Assembly: GCA_902764825.1 (NCBI GenBank)
Contig: CACWXL010000015.1
Location: forward strand, 1-39,592
DNA from: Oscillospiraceae bacterium
GTDB lineage: Bacteria; Bacillota; Clostridia; Saccharofermentanales; Saccharofermentanaceae
Reading direction: 5' to 3'
Length of the DNA stretch: 39,592 nt
Part shown: positions 8,783 through 16,750 of the stretch, in pieces
How positions within the stretch are numbered: the first letter of the stretch is position 1
How the letters are laid out: each line of letters starts with the position of its first letter
The notes under the pieces: model-generated
What the model saw: only the letters and a program-made list of their open reading frames with translations
The model's database searches: none
Told to the model about the DNA's origin: nothing
Position numbers and translations under genes: made by a program

Positions 8783-8829
8783 TAGTTTTTTATCGTTTTT
8801 CAATATATTTTTTCGAAATACCGATAAAA

Positions 8830-8856
8830 GTATAAAAGCCGGTCAAAACGATCGGC
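8830..8856 (-). terminator. Terminator of the GGDEF gene
   Basis: On the minus strand GCCGATC and GACCGGC pair over 7 bp with one G-T pair around GTTTT, followed by TTTTATACTTTT. It lies 29 nt beyond the stop at 8886. Confidence 0.72.
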
Positions 8857-8885
8857 CCGTAAAAACGCTATATTATCCTGATACC

Positions 8886-10007
8886 TTATTCATCCGCAGC
8901 GTCATCAAAGATAAGGATGTTCTTACCGTGCTGCTTGCCGTAATACATGCGCTCGTCGGCCTTCTTGATCAGCGATTCAGGCTCAGCGTATTTAGGCGTG
9001 TACTGCTCAAGACCTATGGTGATCGTGACAAAGATCTGTTTGCTGAAGAACGACGTGGGATTGGACTCAATAGTCTTTCTGAGCCTCTCCACTCTTATCT
9101 TTGCAGCAGCCAGGTCACAGTCCCTTAAGAGGATAACGAATTCCTCTCCGCCCCATCTGCAGATATCTGAGCCCGGGAGTTCCTGTCTTATCATCATGGT
9201 CGTATGCTTAAGGACCTCATCACCGGCTTCATGTCCGTAAGAGTCGTTTATGCGCTTAAAATCATCGAGATCGCAGAAAGCGATGCAGAACTTCTTAGGC
9301 TTGCTTGAAGCCATGAGGGATTTTACCAGAGGCAGGAAGCCGCGGCGGTTAAGAAGGCTCGTCAACGCATCTTCATGAGCATCGGCAGAGAGCTGCTTAT
9401 TCTTAAGTTCAAGAACAGATACCGTGTTCTCACTCGAATAGATATACATGATGTTGTAGAAGACCGTTGCAAATACCATCGCAAACGCCGAGAAGATAAC
9501 GAGAACGAGCGCAGTAGCTGAAGATACGCTGTAGACCGGTTCCTGGAAATAGAAGCTGAAATAGACAACGATGAACGTTATGAAGTTAAGGACGATCATA
9601 GATGCTACGCCCCATCTCTGTCTGCCCTTAAAGAGCGTGCTTCCGAAATATATGATGATCGGAACGATCGAGAAAAGGAAGCAGTATGTGCCGCAGCGGA
9701 GTCCGACATAGTATGTGGATACGATCGAATAGATCGTTACTTCCAGGATGATGCTTACATATACCGGAAGGAGATGTCCGAATCTGCATAATACAAAACA
9801 GAATGCGTAAACGATTACGCTGAAGAAATTAAACTGTGCAAGAGGGATTACTCCGGCGATCCAGAAGATTATCATCAGTACGGCATGAACCAATCCCATT
9901 ACGCCGACAGTAAAAGTGAATGCATTGTTTACGAGAAAGCGCATGGCATTATCGAGACGCTCATATCTCTTATTTACAGACTTAATCTTGTCAGCTATCT
10001 TATCCAT
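8886..10007 (-). CDS. Membrane-bound diguanylate cyclase (GGDEF)
   Basis: This protein makes cyclic di-GMP from two GTP. It has 373 residues. Several hydrophobic helices (about residues 25-195, probably six) form an unknown membrane sensor. A short linker leads to the GGDEF domain (about 205-365). The active loop is GGEEF at 286-290. The metal-binding segment CDLDDFKRIND and the KKADERMYYGKQHGKN segment are intact, so it should be active. The RxxD inhibitory site that often precedes the loop is missing; the residues there are LPGS. The start has only a modest AGGGA upstream. A promoter (10060-10088) and a terminator flank it, so it is probably transcribed alone. Confidence 0.92.
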   Translation of the reverse strand: MDKIADKIKSVNKRYERLDNAMRFLVNNAFTFTVGVMGLVHAVLMIIFWIAGVIPLAQFNFFSVIVYAFCFVLCRFGHLLPVYVSIILEVTIYSIVSTYYVGLRCGTYCFLFSIVPIIIYFGSTLFKGRQRWGVASMIVLNFITFIVVYFSFYFQEPVYSVSSATALVLVIFSAFAMVFATVFYNIMYIYSSENTVSVLELKNKQLSADAHEDALTSLLNRRGFLPLVKSLMASSKPKKFCIAFCDLDDFKRINDSYGHEAGDEVLKHTTMMIRQELPGSDICRWGGEEFVILLRDCDLAAAKIRVERLRKTIESNPTSFFSKQIFVTITIGLEQYTPKYAEPESLIKKADERMYYGKQHGKNILIFDDAADE

Positions 10008-10059
10008 ATCAGATCTGTTCCCTGTTCAGGATAATACCCCTGCGCGCACGTTCTAATTA

Positions 10060-10088
10060 ATTATATTTTTACACGTAAAAATGAACAA
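10060..10088 (-). promoter_or_regulatory. Promoter of the GGDEF gene
   Basis: On the minus strand, TTGTTC (10083-10088), a 17-bp spacer and a perfect TATAAT (10060-10065). Confidence 0.6.
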
Positions 10089-10142
10089 ACCTACGGGAAA
10101 AATATGAATAAATTGTGAGGATTAGTATTTACGGAATTCGGG

Positions 10143-10171
10143 TTGACATGTGTCTACCTCAATGCTATAAA
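10143..10171 (+). promoter_or_regulatory. SigA promoter of the serine hydrolase gene
   Basis: Perfect TTGACA (10143-10148), a 17-bp spacer and TATAAA (10166-10171). This is the closest match to consensus in the window. An operator-like palindrome follows immediately. Confidence 0.85.
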
Positions 10172-10174
10172 TGT

Positions 10175-10192
10175 GGTATACACTTGTATACC
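10175..10192. promoter_or_regulatory. Palindromic operator GGTATAC-N4-GTATACC
   Basis: Perfect 7-bp arms flank ACTT, 4 to 21 bp after the -10 hexamer, where a bound repressor would block transcription. A half-copy, GGTATA, is at 10204-10209. No repressor gene is adjacent, so the cognate protein is unknown. The form resembles sites of small dimeric repressors such as the GntR and TetR families. Confidence 0.6.
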
Positions 10193-10228
10193 GTTTCGAA
10201 AATGGTATATTACTAAGGGGGATTCAAT

Positions 10229-11911
10229 ATGTTATTTAACCGGACTTGCCTGAAAAAAATCTTTGTCTCATTTATGGCTTCTGCCGTACTTCTGTCTTTT
10301 GCAGCATGCAGCGGCGGATCCAAGTATCAGCTTTCAAACATAAAACTTACGGAGTCCGGGAGATCCTGGTCAAACCCGGAAGAAAAGTACGCCAAGCTTG
10401 TAAATCTGTATGGCGGTTCCGTTTGTCCCGGAACCATGGTCGTTGCCACAGATGAAGACACGATATATCTCTATGCGGAAAACGAGCTTGAAAAGGACGG
10501 CAAGACGCTTGAGTCGCAGGATACGATCTTCGACATGGCTTCCGTCAGCAAGACATTTACTGCAGTAGCAGTATTGCAGTTGGTTGAAAAAGGAAAGATC
10601 GGACTGGATGACACGCTCGATAAGTATTTTCCTGAATACGAGACCGGAAAGAAGATAACGGTTTACAATCTTCTTCACATGAATTCCGGCATTCCTGATT
10701 ACTGCAATAATCCCGATCCGTTCTGGAACATATCCGGTGAGGATGCGGCGAATCAGAAACTCAGCGATATCTTTCTCGATAAGATTTCAGATGAGGAATT
10801 CCTGCAGGCGATGTATAAGGCTCCGCTGGATTTTGAACCCGGAACCGGCTACGAATACAGCAATACAAATTATCATCTTCTCGCCTTCATAATCGAAAAA
10901 GTGTCAGGCATGAAGTACTGCGATTATGTAAAGAAGAACATTTTCGATAAATGCGGCATGACTAAGACATCATCAATGGCAATCGGTGACATGACTTATG
11001 TGCCCGTCGGTTACGACGAACTTGTTCGCTACGGCTTCACTGACAAGGACGGATACCCTGCCGGTCCTAACGGTTACAGAGGAGACAGCGGAATACATTC
11101 ATGCCTTACAGACATGGTCAAGTTCGACAGGGCTCTTTTCGGTGGAAAGCTGCTTAATAAGGATTCGATGGATATCATGCTTAAGGATGAGAATGGTTAC
11201 TGCTGTGGTCTGATGAAGAGCAATAACGGTTATTCCCACAGCGGTTCTTCATTCACGTGCTCGACCAATAACCGGATAATTGAATCGGAAGAGTTTGGGC
11301 ATATCTATATAATCACGCTTGAGAGGAACATGCCGGTGCCTGAATTTGACAGTGAGAATCCCATGGACGGCACAAAGTACACTAAAGGCGTTTTTAAAGA
11401 CGGCATATATACAAATGAATGTGCTGAACTGAAGATAAAAGTGCCCGACGGGTATGAAAGCATCGGCAACGAAGACCTTGATGAAATGTTTATGTATGCT
11501 GTAAATCAGACACCTGACGGTGCGGACAAAAACCTTCTGCTTGCTACAAAAGAAGATGCGGGATTCTGGTCAAAAGGAGAAACCATATATGTTTCCTTCC
11601 TGAATACATGGCTCGGATCCAAAGCCGGTCGTGATTATACGGAAGAAGACTATCTGAATGATTATCTGAAATACATATCCAAGGGATTGGAAAAAGACGG
11701 AATTACAGCTGCGCAAAGCGATATTGTCAAAGTAACGCTTGGCGGAAAAGAATATTCGCGTGCCGAACTTTCTATGACAATTGACGGTAAGGAAGCCCAT
11801 CTGTATTACTACGTGAGAAGACTTGACGATAACCTGATGGTAATGATCGAAGCTGACAGCATGAGCGATAAAAGAGCCGATTACTATGAGAAACTATTCC
11901 TGGAGATGTAA
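10229..11911 (+). CDS. Serine beta-lactamase-like lipoprotein with extra C-terminal domain
   Basis: This is an exported serine hydrolase of the class C beta-lactamase / penicillin-binding esterase fold. It has 560 residues. The signal peptide ends at Cys27 (SFAAC; Phe at -3 is a little unusual). The three active-site motifs are present: Ser105-Val-Ser-Lys108, Tyr210-Ser-Asn212 and His337-Ser-Gly339. The catalytic domain ends near residue 370. About 170 further residues form a separate domain that I do not recognise. Similar proteins act as D-amino-acid peptidases or esterases, so antibiotic resistance should not be assumed. A strong promoter, a palindromic operator and a terminator enclose it, suggesting one repressible gene. 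The ribosome binding site is AAGGGGG. Confidence 0.87.
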   Translation: MLFNRTCLKKIFVSFMASAVLLSFAACSGGSKYQLSNIKLTESGRSWSNPEEKYAKLVNLYGGSVCPGTMVVATDEDTIYLYAENELEKDGKTLESQDTIFDMASVSKTFTAVAVLQLVEKGKIGLDDTLDKYFPEYETGKKITVYNLLHMNSGIPDYCNNPDPFWNISGEDAANQKLSDIFLDKISDEEFLQAMYKAPLDFEPGTGYEYSNTNYHLLAFIIEKVSGMKYCDYVKKNIFDKCGMTKTSSMAIGDMTYVPVGYDELVRYGFTDKDGYPAGPNGYRGDSGIHSCLTDMVKFDRALFGGKLLNKDSMDIMLKDENGYCCGLMKSNNGYSHSGSSFTCSTNNRIIESEEFGHIYIITLERNMPVPEFDSENPMDGTKYTKGVFKDGIYTNECAELKIKVPDGYESIGNEDLDEMFMYAVNQTPDGADKNLLLATKEDAGFWSKGETIYVSFLNTWLGSKAGRDYTEEDYLNDYLKYISKGLEKDGITAAQSDIVKVTLGGKEYSRAELSMTIDGKEAHLYYYVRRLDDNLMVMIEADSMSDKRADYYEKLFLEM

Positions 11912-11936
11912 AGATCATACCCGGATCAGCATAGAA

Positions 11937-11976
11937 CAGGGGCTGTCTCTATGAAGAGACAGCCCCTGATTTTGTT
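11937..11976 (+). terminator. Strong terminator after the serine hydrolase gene
   Basis: CAGGGGCTGTCTCT and AGAGACAGCCCCTG form a perfect 14-bp stem with an ATGA loop, followed by ATTTTGTT. It lies between two convergent genes and may also stop transcripts of the CPBP gene. Confidence 0.85.
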
Positions 11977-12021
11977 CGCCGTGGTATGAGTTTTTCGAGT
12001 ACCCGGTCTGTTTATATCCTC

Positions 12022-12879
12022 TTATGCGACCGTTACCTCAGCCTTGTCCTTAGCTGCACTCTTGTCTGTAAGGATACCCACGATGTATACCGCAAGCATG
12101 ATACCGCCGATTGCCGTAAGGATGTACATTCCGGTGTTGCTGAGCTTTTCGAGCACGGGGAAATATGAGCAAACCATTCCGTAAGTATTCATGATGATGT
12201 GGAATACGATGCCGGGGATGATCGAACCGGACTTTTCTCTTACAACACAGATGATAAGACCTACTATGCCTGCCCAGATTGCCCATACAAGGCCGCCGTG
12301 GCAGAGTCCGAAGATCACGGATGATATGACGGCTGCAACGACTGCAGGCATTGCCTTGCCAAGTCTGCTGAAGATATAACCTCTGAATACGACTTCTTCA
12401 AGGATCGGGATGAGGATCGCATTTACTATGATTGCAAGCCAGAAGGGGTAAGATGTAAGACTGCCCATTCCGCTTGTGAGGTCACCTAACAATTCTTCAG
12501 GGATCGGCAGAATGCTGAGCATGAAGTTCATGAAGAACATTCCTCCCAAAGCACCGATAACCGTAAGGCCCATCTGCTTTCCCGTAACCTTCTTCATGTC
12601 GGTCTCTTTAGCAAGGCTTGTCTTCTTTACCTTCTCGATGATGAAAAATACAAGGAGCGTAAGGATGGCGCCTATCAGCATGCTGATTCCCTTGTAGCCT
12701 GTTTCGACGCTCTGGAAAGCTGCTGCAGCTTCGTCCGGACTTAATCCCATTTCCTTAAATTCCTTGCCCTTCGAATAACCCCAGACAAAGCCGGCAATGA
12801 GATCTACAATGTTCATGCAGGAAAGATAGACTGCGAAGTAGCCTATTGCTTTACCGATCTGTTTTAATACCTTTTTCAT
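12022..12879 (-). CDS. CPBP-family intramembrane metalloprotease
   Basis: This is a multi-pass membrane protein of 285 residues in the CPBP (Abi / Rce1-like) family. The motifs that form the metal site are all there: Glu161-Glu162-x3-Arg166 (EEVVFR), Phe190-x3-His194 (FGLCH) and His227-x3-Asn231 (HIIMN). Hydrophobic segments cover most of the rest. Family members cleave prenylated or signal peptides, or give bacteriocin self-immunity; the substrate here is unknown. The gene is divergent from an AgrA/AgrC-type two-component system. GAAAGGA lies before the ATG. A weak extended -10 (TGCTAGAAT) is at 12913-12921. Confidence 0.88.
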   Translation of the reverse strand: MKKVLKQIGKAIGYFAVYLSCMNIVDLIAGFVWGYSKGKEFKEMGLSPDEAAAAFQSVETGYKGISMLIGAILTLLVFFIIEKVKKTSLAKETDMKKVTGKQMGLTVIGALGGMFFMNFMLSILPIPEELLGDLTSGMGSLTSYPFWLAIIVNAILIPILEEVVFRGYIFSRLGKAMPAVVAAVISSVIFGLCHGGLVWAIWAGIVGLIICVVREKSGSIIPGIVFHIIMNTYGMVCSYFPVLEKLSNTGMYILTAIGGIMLAVYIVGILTDKSAAKDKAEVTVA

Positions 12880-12981
12880 GTGTAGATTCCTTTCTTCATT
12901 GAACTCACGGTGATTCTAGCATCAGGATGTTCGCGAAAAATGAGACTGGAGTGAATGGTAGTTTTCCCGTCGTAAACGGTA

Positions 12982-13010
12982 TTGCGAATAACTCAATGAT
13001 TATTTAGAAT
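12982..13010 (+). promoter_or_regulatory. Promoter of the two-component system
   Basis: TTGCGA (12982-12987), a 17-bp spacer and TAGAAT (13005-13010). The leader would be about 27 nt with AAGGAG at 13028-13033. Confidence 0.55.
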
Positions 13011-13043
13011 TCATAACAGATAATCACAAGGAGCATTCCCAAA

Positions 13044-13745
13044 GTGCGTATTGCCATCTGCGATGACGAAGAGATATACAGGATAGAGCTTAAATCCTTG
13101 CTGGATAAGCTCCTTATCAATGCCGATTACAATATCGACACCTTTGACGACGGGAACAGGCTCTCAGAGAGCTTTAAGGCCCTTCCCTACGATCTTGTAT
13201 TCCTTGATATCGAGATGCCTGCCGTGGACGGCATAACGCTTGCCAGGGCGATCAGAGCGGCATCCGAGAAGGTCTTCATCGTTTTCCTTACAAGTCACGT
13301 GGAATACGCCATAGAAGGATATGAAGTAAATGCCCTGCGTTATCTCACCAAGCCCGTAGATATAGAGAAGCTTAAGGAAGTCATCAGGTTCGTCCAAGAG
13401 AAACAGGGCAAGGCCCGTCAGCTGATAATAAAGGAAGACGGCGAGGAACTTCTGATAGACCTCAATGACATCATCTACATGGAATCAATGAACCAGAACG
13501 TCAGGATCGTGACTTCTGCGGGCGAGCATGTCATCAGATACAATATCGGCGACTTTGAAGAACAGCTCAAAAACGACGGTTTCTTCAGGATCCACAGAGG
13601 CTATCTGATATCGCTTGCCAAGGTAAAAAAGCTCTCCAAAAATGATGTGATCATGGAAAGCGACTTCATTCTCCCTGTGAGCCGCAGCAATGTAAAGGCT
13701 CTCAAAGATGCCTTGTACGCTTACGTGGAAGGACTGGCTTTCTGA
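13044..13745 (+). CDS. LytTR-family response regulator
   Basis: This is a DNA-binding response regulator of 233 residues of the AgrA/LytR type. The receiver domain (1-120) has the acidic pair Asp7-Asp8, the phosphoacceptor Asp55 (FLDIEMP) and the conserved Lys in YLTKPV. The LytTR DNA-binding domain follows (about 130-230; IYMESMNQNVRIVT, then FFRIHRGYLIS). Translation starts at GTG, supported by AAGGAG 10 nt upstream. The kinase gene begins one base after its stop (TGATATG), so the two are translationally coupled. The regulon cannot be seen; the neighbouring MATE and CPBP genes are candidates. Confidence 0.92.
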   Translation: MRIAICDDEEIYRIELKSLLDKLLINADYNIDTFDDGNRLSESFKALPYDLVFLDIEMPAVDGITLARAIRAASEKVFIVFLTSHVEYAIEGYEVNALRYLTKPVDIEKLKEVIRFVQEKQGKARQLIIKEDGEELLIDLNDIIYMESMNQNVRIVTSAGEHVIRYNIGDFEEQLKNDGFFRIHRGYLISLAKVKKLSKNDVIMESDFILPVSRSNVKALKDALYAYVEGLAF

Positions 13746-13746
13746 T

Positions 13747-15165
13747 ATGTCTGAGACTCTTGAATTTATCCTATCCTTAACACTTTCTCTTTTGAACAAT
13801 TCCCAGATCATTATTTCGATGCTGCTCGTCATACTTGTCGCAGCATGCTTTCTCGGGCGCTACATCGAGCTAACCAAAAAACTTGTATTATCGTCATTCG
13901 GCCCCCTGATCCTGACCATACTGGGAAATGTGCTCCTGAATCTGTTCTTCAGCGAAATGCCTGAGGGAACGGTCATGTTCAACTATAACAACGGATTGGT
14001 ATTGGTGATATTCATCTACGCATTCTTCTTTTACTTTTTCGCTTATAAGGAAAAGAAGTTTTTGAGAGCCGTTGAATCTACTGTCTGCCTGTATCTTGTA
14101 ACCGCTTATACATCCACACTCTCACAGATGACCGCCGTCTACTTCTATGGCGGGACCGATGAAGTTATGGTGGATCTCTTCATAGATCATTTAGGCATCG
14201 GTGGTATTTGGACGTTCATAACGATAATGAGTTTTTTGGTTACGCTGGCACTTTTCCTTGTGGTATATTTCGGCTTCTACAGACCAAAAAAGTTCTATGT
14301 TATAGGCATTCCTTACAGGATCTTTTTCACAGTGTGGGCCGCTCTTTTTGTCACTGTCCCTTTTATTCCCGCACAAATGTCTTCAGAGTATATAACGCTG
14401 GAACAGAGATATCATTACATCGGCATTTTCTATGCAATAGGAACACTAATCCTGGGGCTTGCCGTGCCTGTCATCATGATCATATCCTCAGTCGACAGGT
14501 CTCTGCGCGAAAAGAACAAGTCGCAGGAAGCATACCTTGCCGCTGAGCTCGAATACATCGGCCAGTATAAGAAAAAGCAGATCGAGACAAAGGCCTTCAG
14601 ACATGATATCAAGAACAACCTCGCAATGACGCAGATGATGCTCGAGAAAGGCAATGTCGAAGGCGCAAAAGCCCATATAGCAGATATGTTGGGAAACGTC
14701 GGCTCCCTCTCACCCAAATACGTCACAGGTGACGAGATGCTCGATATCATCATCTCCATGAAGGCAGACAGGATGGATGAACTGAACATCAGATTCACCG
14801 TTGACGGCGTGGCTGACGGAGGACTTAAGATAAAGCCCATGGACATGTGCAGCATTTTCGCGAACGCACTGGACAATGCCATCGAAGCCGCATCCAAATG
14901 TGAAGATCCATTTGTATCATTCACGATCAAGAGAACGGACAGGTTCTTCGTGATCAAGATAGCTAATTCCGCAACAGGAAAAGTCGATACAAATAAGCTC
15001 CTTACCACATCCGGCTATACATCCAAAAAGGATAAGGACCATCACGGCTTCGGCCTTCTCAATGTAAGACGTGCCGTTGAATCATTAAACGGCATTATAA
15101 AAGCAGATTCCGACGGGAATACTTTTACGCTTTCTGTCATGATGCCGCGCGCAGATCAGCCCTAA
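13747..15165 (+). CDS. HPK10-type sensor histidine kinase (AgrC-like)
   Basis: This membrane kinase of 472 residues should phosphorylate the preceding LytTR regulator. Six or so hydrophobic segments fill residues 1-235 and form the likely sensor. A short helical region leads to the phosphoacceptor His286 (FRHDIKN). The GHKL ATPase domain has an N box (NALDNAIEA) and a glycine box (GFGLLNVRRAVE). This layout is that of AgrC and other HPK10 kinases, which often sense peptides. I chose the ATG at 13747 rather than the longer frame from 13708, because the longer form would overlap the regulator by 38 bp. No AgrB or AgrD-like gene lies beside it. Confidence 0.9.
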   Translation: MSETLEFILSLTLSLLNNSQIIISMLLVILVAACFLGRYIELTKKLVLSSFGPLILTILGNVLLNLFFSEMPEGTVMFNYNNGLVLVIFIYAFFFYFFAYKEKKFLRAVESTVCLYLVTAYTSTLSQMTAVYFYGGTDEVMVDLFIDHLGIGGIWTFITIMSFLVTLALFLVVYFGFYRPKKFYVIGIPYRIFFTVWAALFVTVPFIPAQMSSEYITLEQRYHYIGIFYAIGTLILGLAVPVIMIISSVDRSLREKNKSQEAYLAAELEYIGQYKKKQIETKAFRHDIKNNLAMTQMMLEKGNVEGAKAHIADMLGNVGSLSPKYVTGDEMLDIIISMKADRMDELNIRFTVDGVADGGLKIKPMDMCSIFANALDNAIEAASKCEDPFVSFTIKRTDRFFVIKIANSATGKVDTNKLLTTSGYTSKKDKDHHGFGLLNVRRAVESLNGIIKADSDGNTFTLSVMMPRADQP

Positions 15166-15200
15166 TAGATCACGGGTAACAGAAATCAGAAGTTTTTTAT

Positions 15201-15229
15201 TTGCTTTTTGCCCTTTTTCGCGTTAGAAT
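15201..15229 (+). promoter_or_regulatory. Promoter of the MATE gene
   Basis: TTGCTT (15201-15206), a 17-bp spacer and TAGAAT (15224-15229), immediately followed by the palindrome GAATTCCAATTC (partly overlapping the -10). The leader would be about 40 nt. Confidence 0.55.
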
Positions 15230-15276
15230 TCCAATTCTGCTTAAAATTCATAGGGAAATAGGATAAATTTTTATTT

Positions 15277-16632
15277 ATGGAAAACGTAAAGGAAACATCT
15301 TTCAGAAAGAAGCTCATCTCGCTGATACTGCCGATGACACTTCAGAACTTCGTGTTCGCATTGGTACCGGTATCGGATGCTGTCATGCTGCTCTTCCTGT
15401 CTCAGGATTCAATGGCAGCAGTATCGCTCGCAACACAGGTCGTACTCGTACTGACCCTGTTTACCATGTCCATAACTGCCGGCGGCTCCATGTTCGCTGC
15501 TCAGTACTGGGGCAAAGGCGACAATGAATCCATCGAGAAAGTATTCGGATACATGTTCGCATTATCGCTCCCCGTAATACTCGTTTTCTTCTCCTGCGGC
15601 ATGTTCATGCCTGAAGGTGTAATGCGTGTATTCACGAACGAACCCGAACTCATCGCAAACGGCATTCCTTACATCAGGATCGCTTCATTCTCATATGTCT
15701 TCATGACACTCGCATCTGTTTTCGAGACACTCCTTAAGAACGTAGGATACGTAAAGGAATGTACTATCGCGAGCGTTGTCATCGTATTCCTGAACATAAT
15801 CCTGAACGCTTTACTCATCTTCGGTCTTTGCGGTCTGCCTGCAATGGGTTCTGCAGGCGCTGCTCTTGCGACGACAATCTCGAACGGTGCAGGATTCCTT
15901 CTGTGCATAATCTTCATTCTCGTAAAGACGAAGTTCAGGCTCAGGTTCAAGAACATCTTCCACGCGGACAAGGACTTAAGGCAGAGATTCTCTAAGTACA
16001 CCCTTCCCTACCTTTTGAATTCCCTTCTCTGGGGATTCGGCTTTACCATGATCACCGTTATCATGGGCCATCTGGGCTCTGATGCTGCGGCTGCCAACGG
16101 TATTGCAGCGATCGTCAAAGACCTTGTTTCCTGCCTTTGCTTTGCCATCGCAGGCGGAAGCGTCATCATCATCGGCAACGAGCTTGGCGCGGGCAGACTT
16201 GAACAGGCTAAGGTATACGGCGATAAGCTCTTTAAGATAACAGTGATCTCCGGGATCATCCTGGGCCTTGTCGCAGCTGCATCTGCACCTCTGGTCCTCT
16301 ACTTCGTTAACCTTACAGAAACAGCAGAACACTACCTGTTCATCATGCTCCTGATGTGCAGCTACTACATCCTCGGAAGATCGATCAACTCCACGCTCAT
16401 CAGCGGCATCTTCTCTGCAGGCGGAGACACGAAGTTCGGCTTCATCTGCGATACCGTCACGATGTGGGCATTTATCGTACCTGTCGGATACATCGCAGCG
16501 TTCAAACTCGGCTTGCCCGTAATGGTCGTCTACTTCATCCTGAACCTGGACGAGATCGTTAAGATCCCTGTAGTAATCGCCCACTACAAAAAATACAAGT
16601 GGGTCAAGAACATCATCAACGAAGAAGTTTAA
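15277..16632 (+). CDS. MATE-family multidrug / metabolite exporter
   Basis: This is an integral membrane protein of 451 residues, the usual MATE length, with about twelve hydrophobic segments in two related halves. Typical features are the N-terminal LISLILPMTLQNFVFALVPV segment, the conserved AAQYWGKGD segment in the first half and IIIGNELGAG in the second. MATE proteins use sodium or proton gradients to export cationic compounds; the substrate is not readable. The ribosome binding site is weak (AGGATAAA about 14 nt upstream). The gene has its own promoter just after the two-component system and may be one of its targets. Confidence 0.92.
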   Translation: MENVKETSFRKKLISLILPMTLQNFVFALVPVSDAVMLLFLSQDSMAAVSLATQVVLVLTLFTMSITAGGSMFAAQYWGKGDNESIEKVFGYMFALSLPVILVFFSCGMFMPEGVMRVFTNEPELIANGIPYIRIASFSYVFMTLASVFETLLKNVGYVKECTIASVVIVFLNIILNALLIFGLCGLPAMGSAGAALATTISNGAGFLLCIIFILVKTKFRLRFKNIFHADKDLRQRFSKYTLPYLLNSLLWGFGFTMITVIMGHLGSDAAAANGIAAIVKDLVSCLCFAIAGGSVIIIGNELGAGRLEQAKVYGDKLFKITVISGIILGLVAAASAPLVLYFVNLTETAEHYLFIMLLMCSYYILGRSINSTLISGIFSAGGDTKFGFICDTVTMWAFIVPVGYIAAFKLGLPVMVVYFILNLDEIVKIPVVIAHYKKYKWVKNIINEEV

Positions 16633-16715
16633 TTGATCAAAGCCCGGCAGAGCAAAGGGTGAAATCGTACGTTTTTAACCTCGAAAATGGTACGGTTTTA
16701 CCATTTGCGACTTTC

Positions 16716-16742
16716 AATAAAAGAGGCTGTCTTGAGACAGCC
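16716..16742 (-). terminator. Terminator of the HD-GYP gene
   Basis: On the minus strand GGCTGTCT and AGACAGCC form an 8-bp stem with a 2-nt loop, followed by TCTTTTATT. The stem core resembles that of the terminator at 11937. Confidence 0.7.
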
Positions 16743-16750
16743 CTTACTAA

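Noticed and set aside
16008..16584. Long minus-strand frames opposite the MATE gene
   Set aside because: Acidic, low-complexity translations antisense to a clear membrane protein; no ribosome binding site.
16640..16715. ATGGTA-CGGTTT-TACCAT hairpin as a terminator for the MATE gene
   Set aside because: The stem is only 6 bp and is not followed by a T-run.
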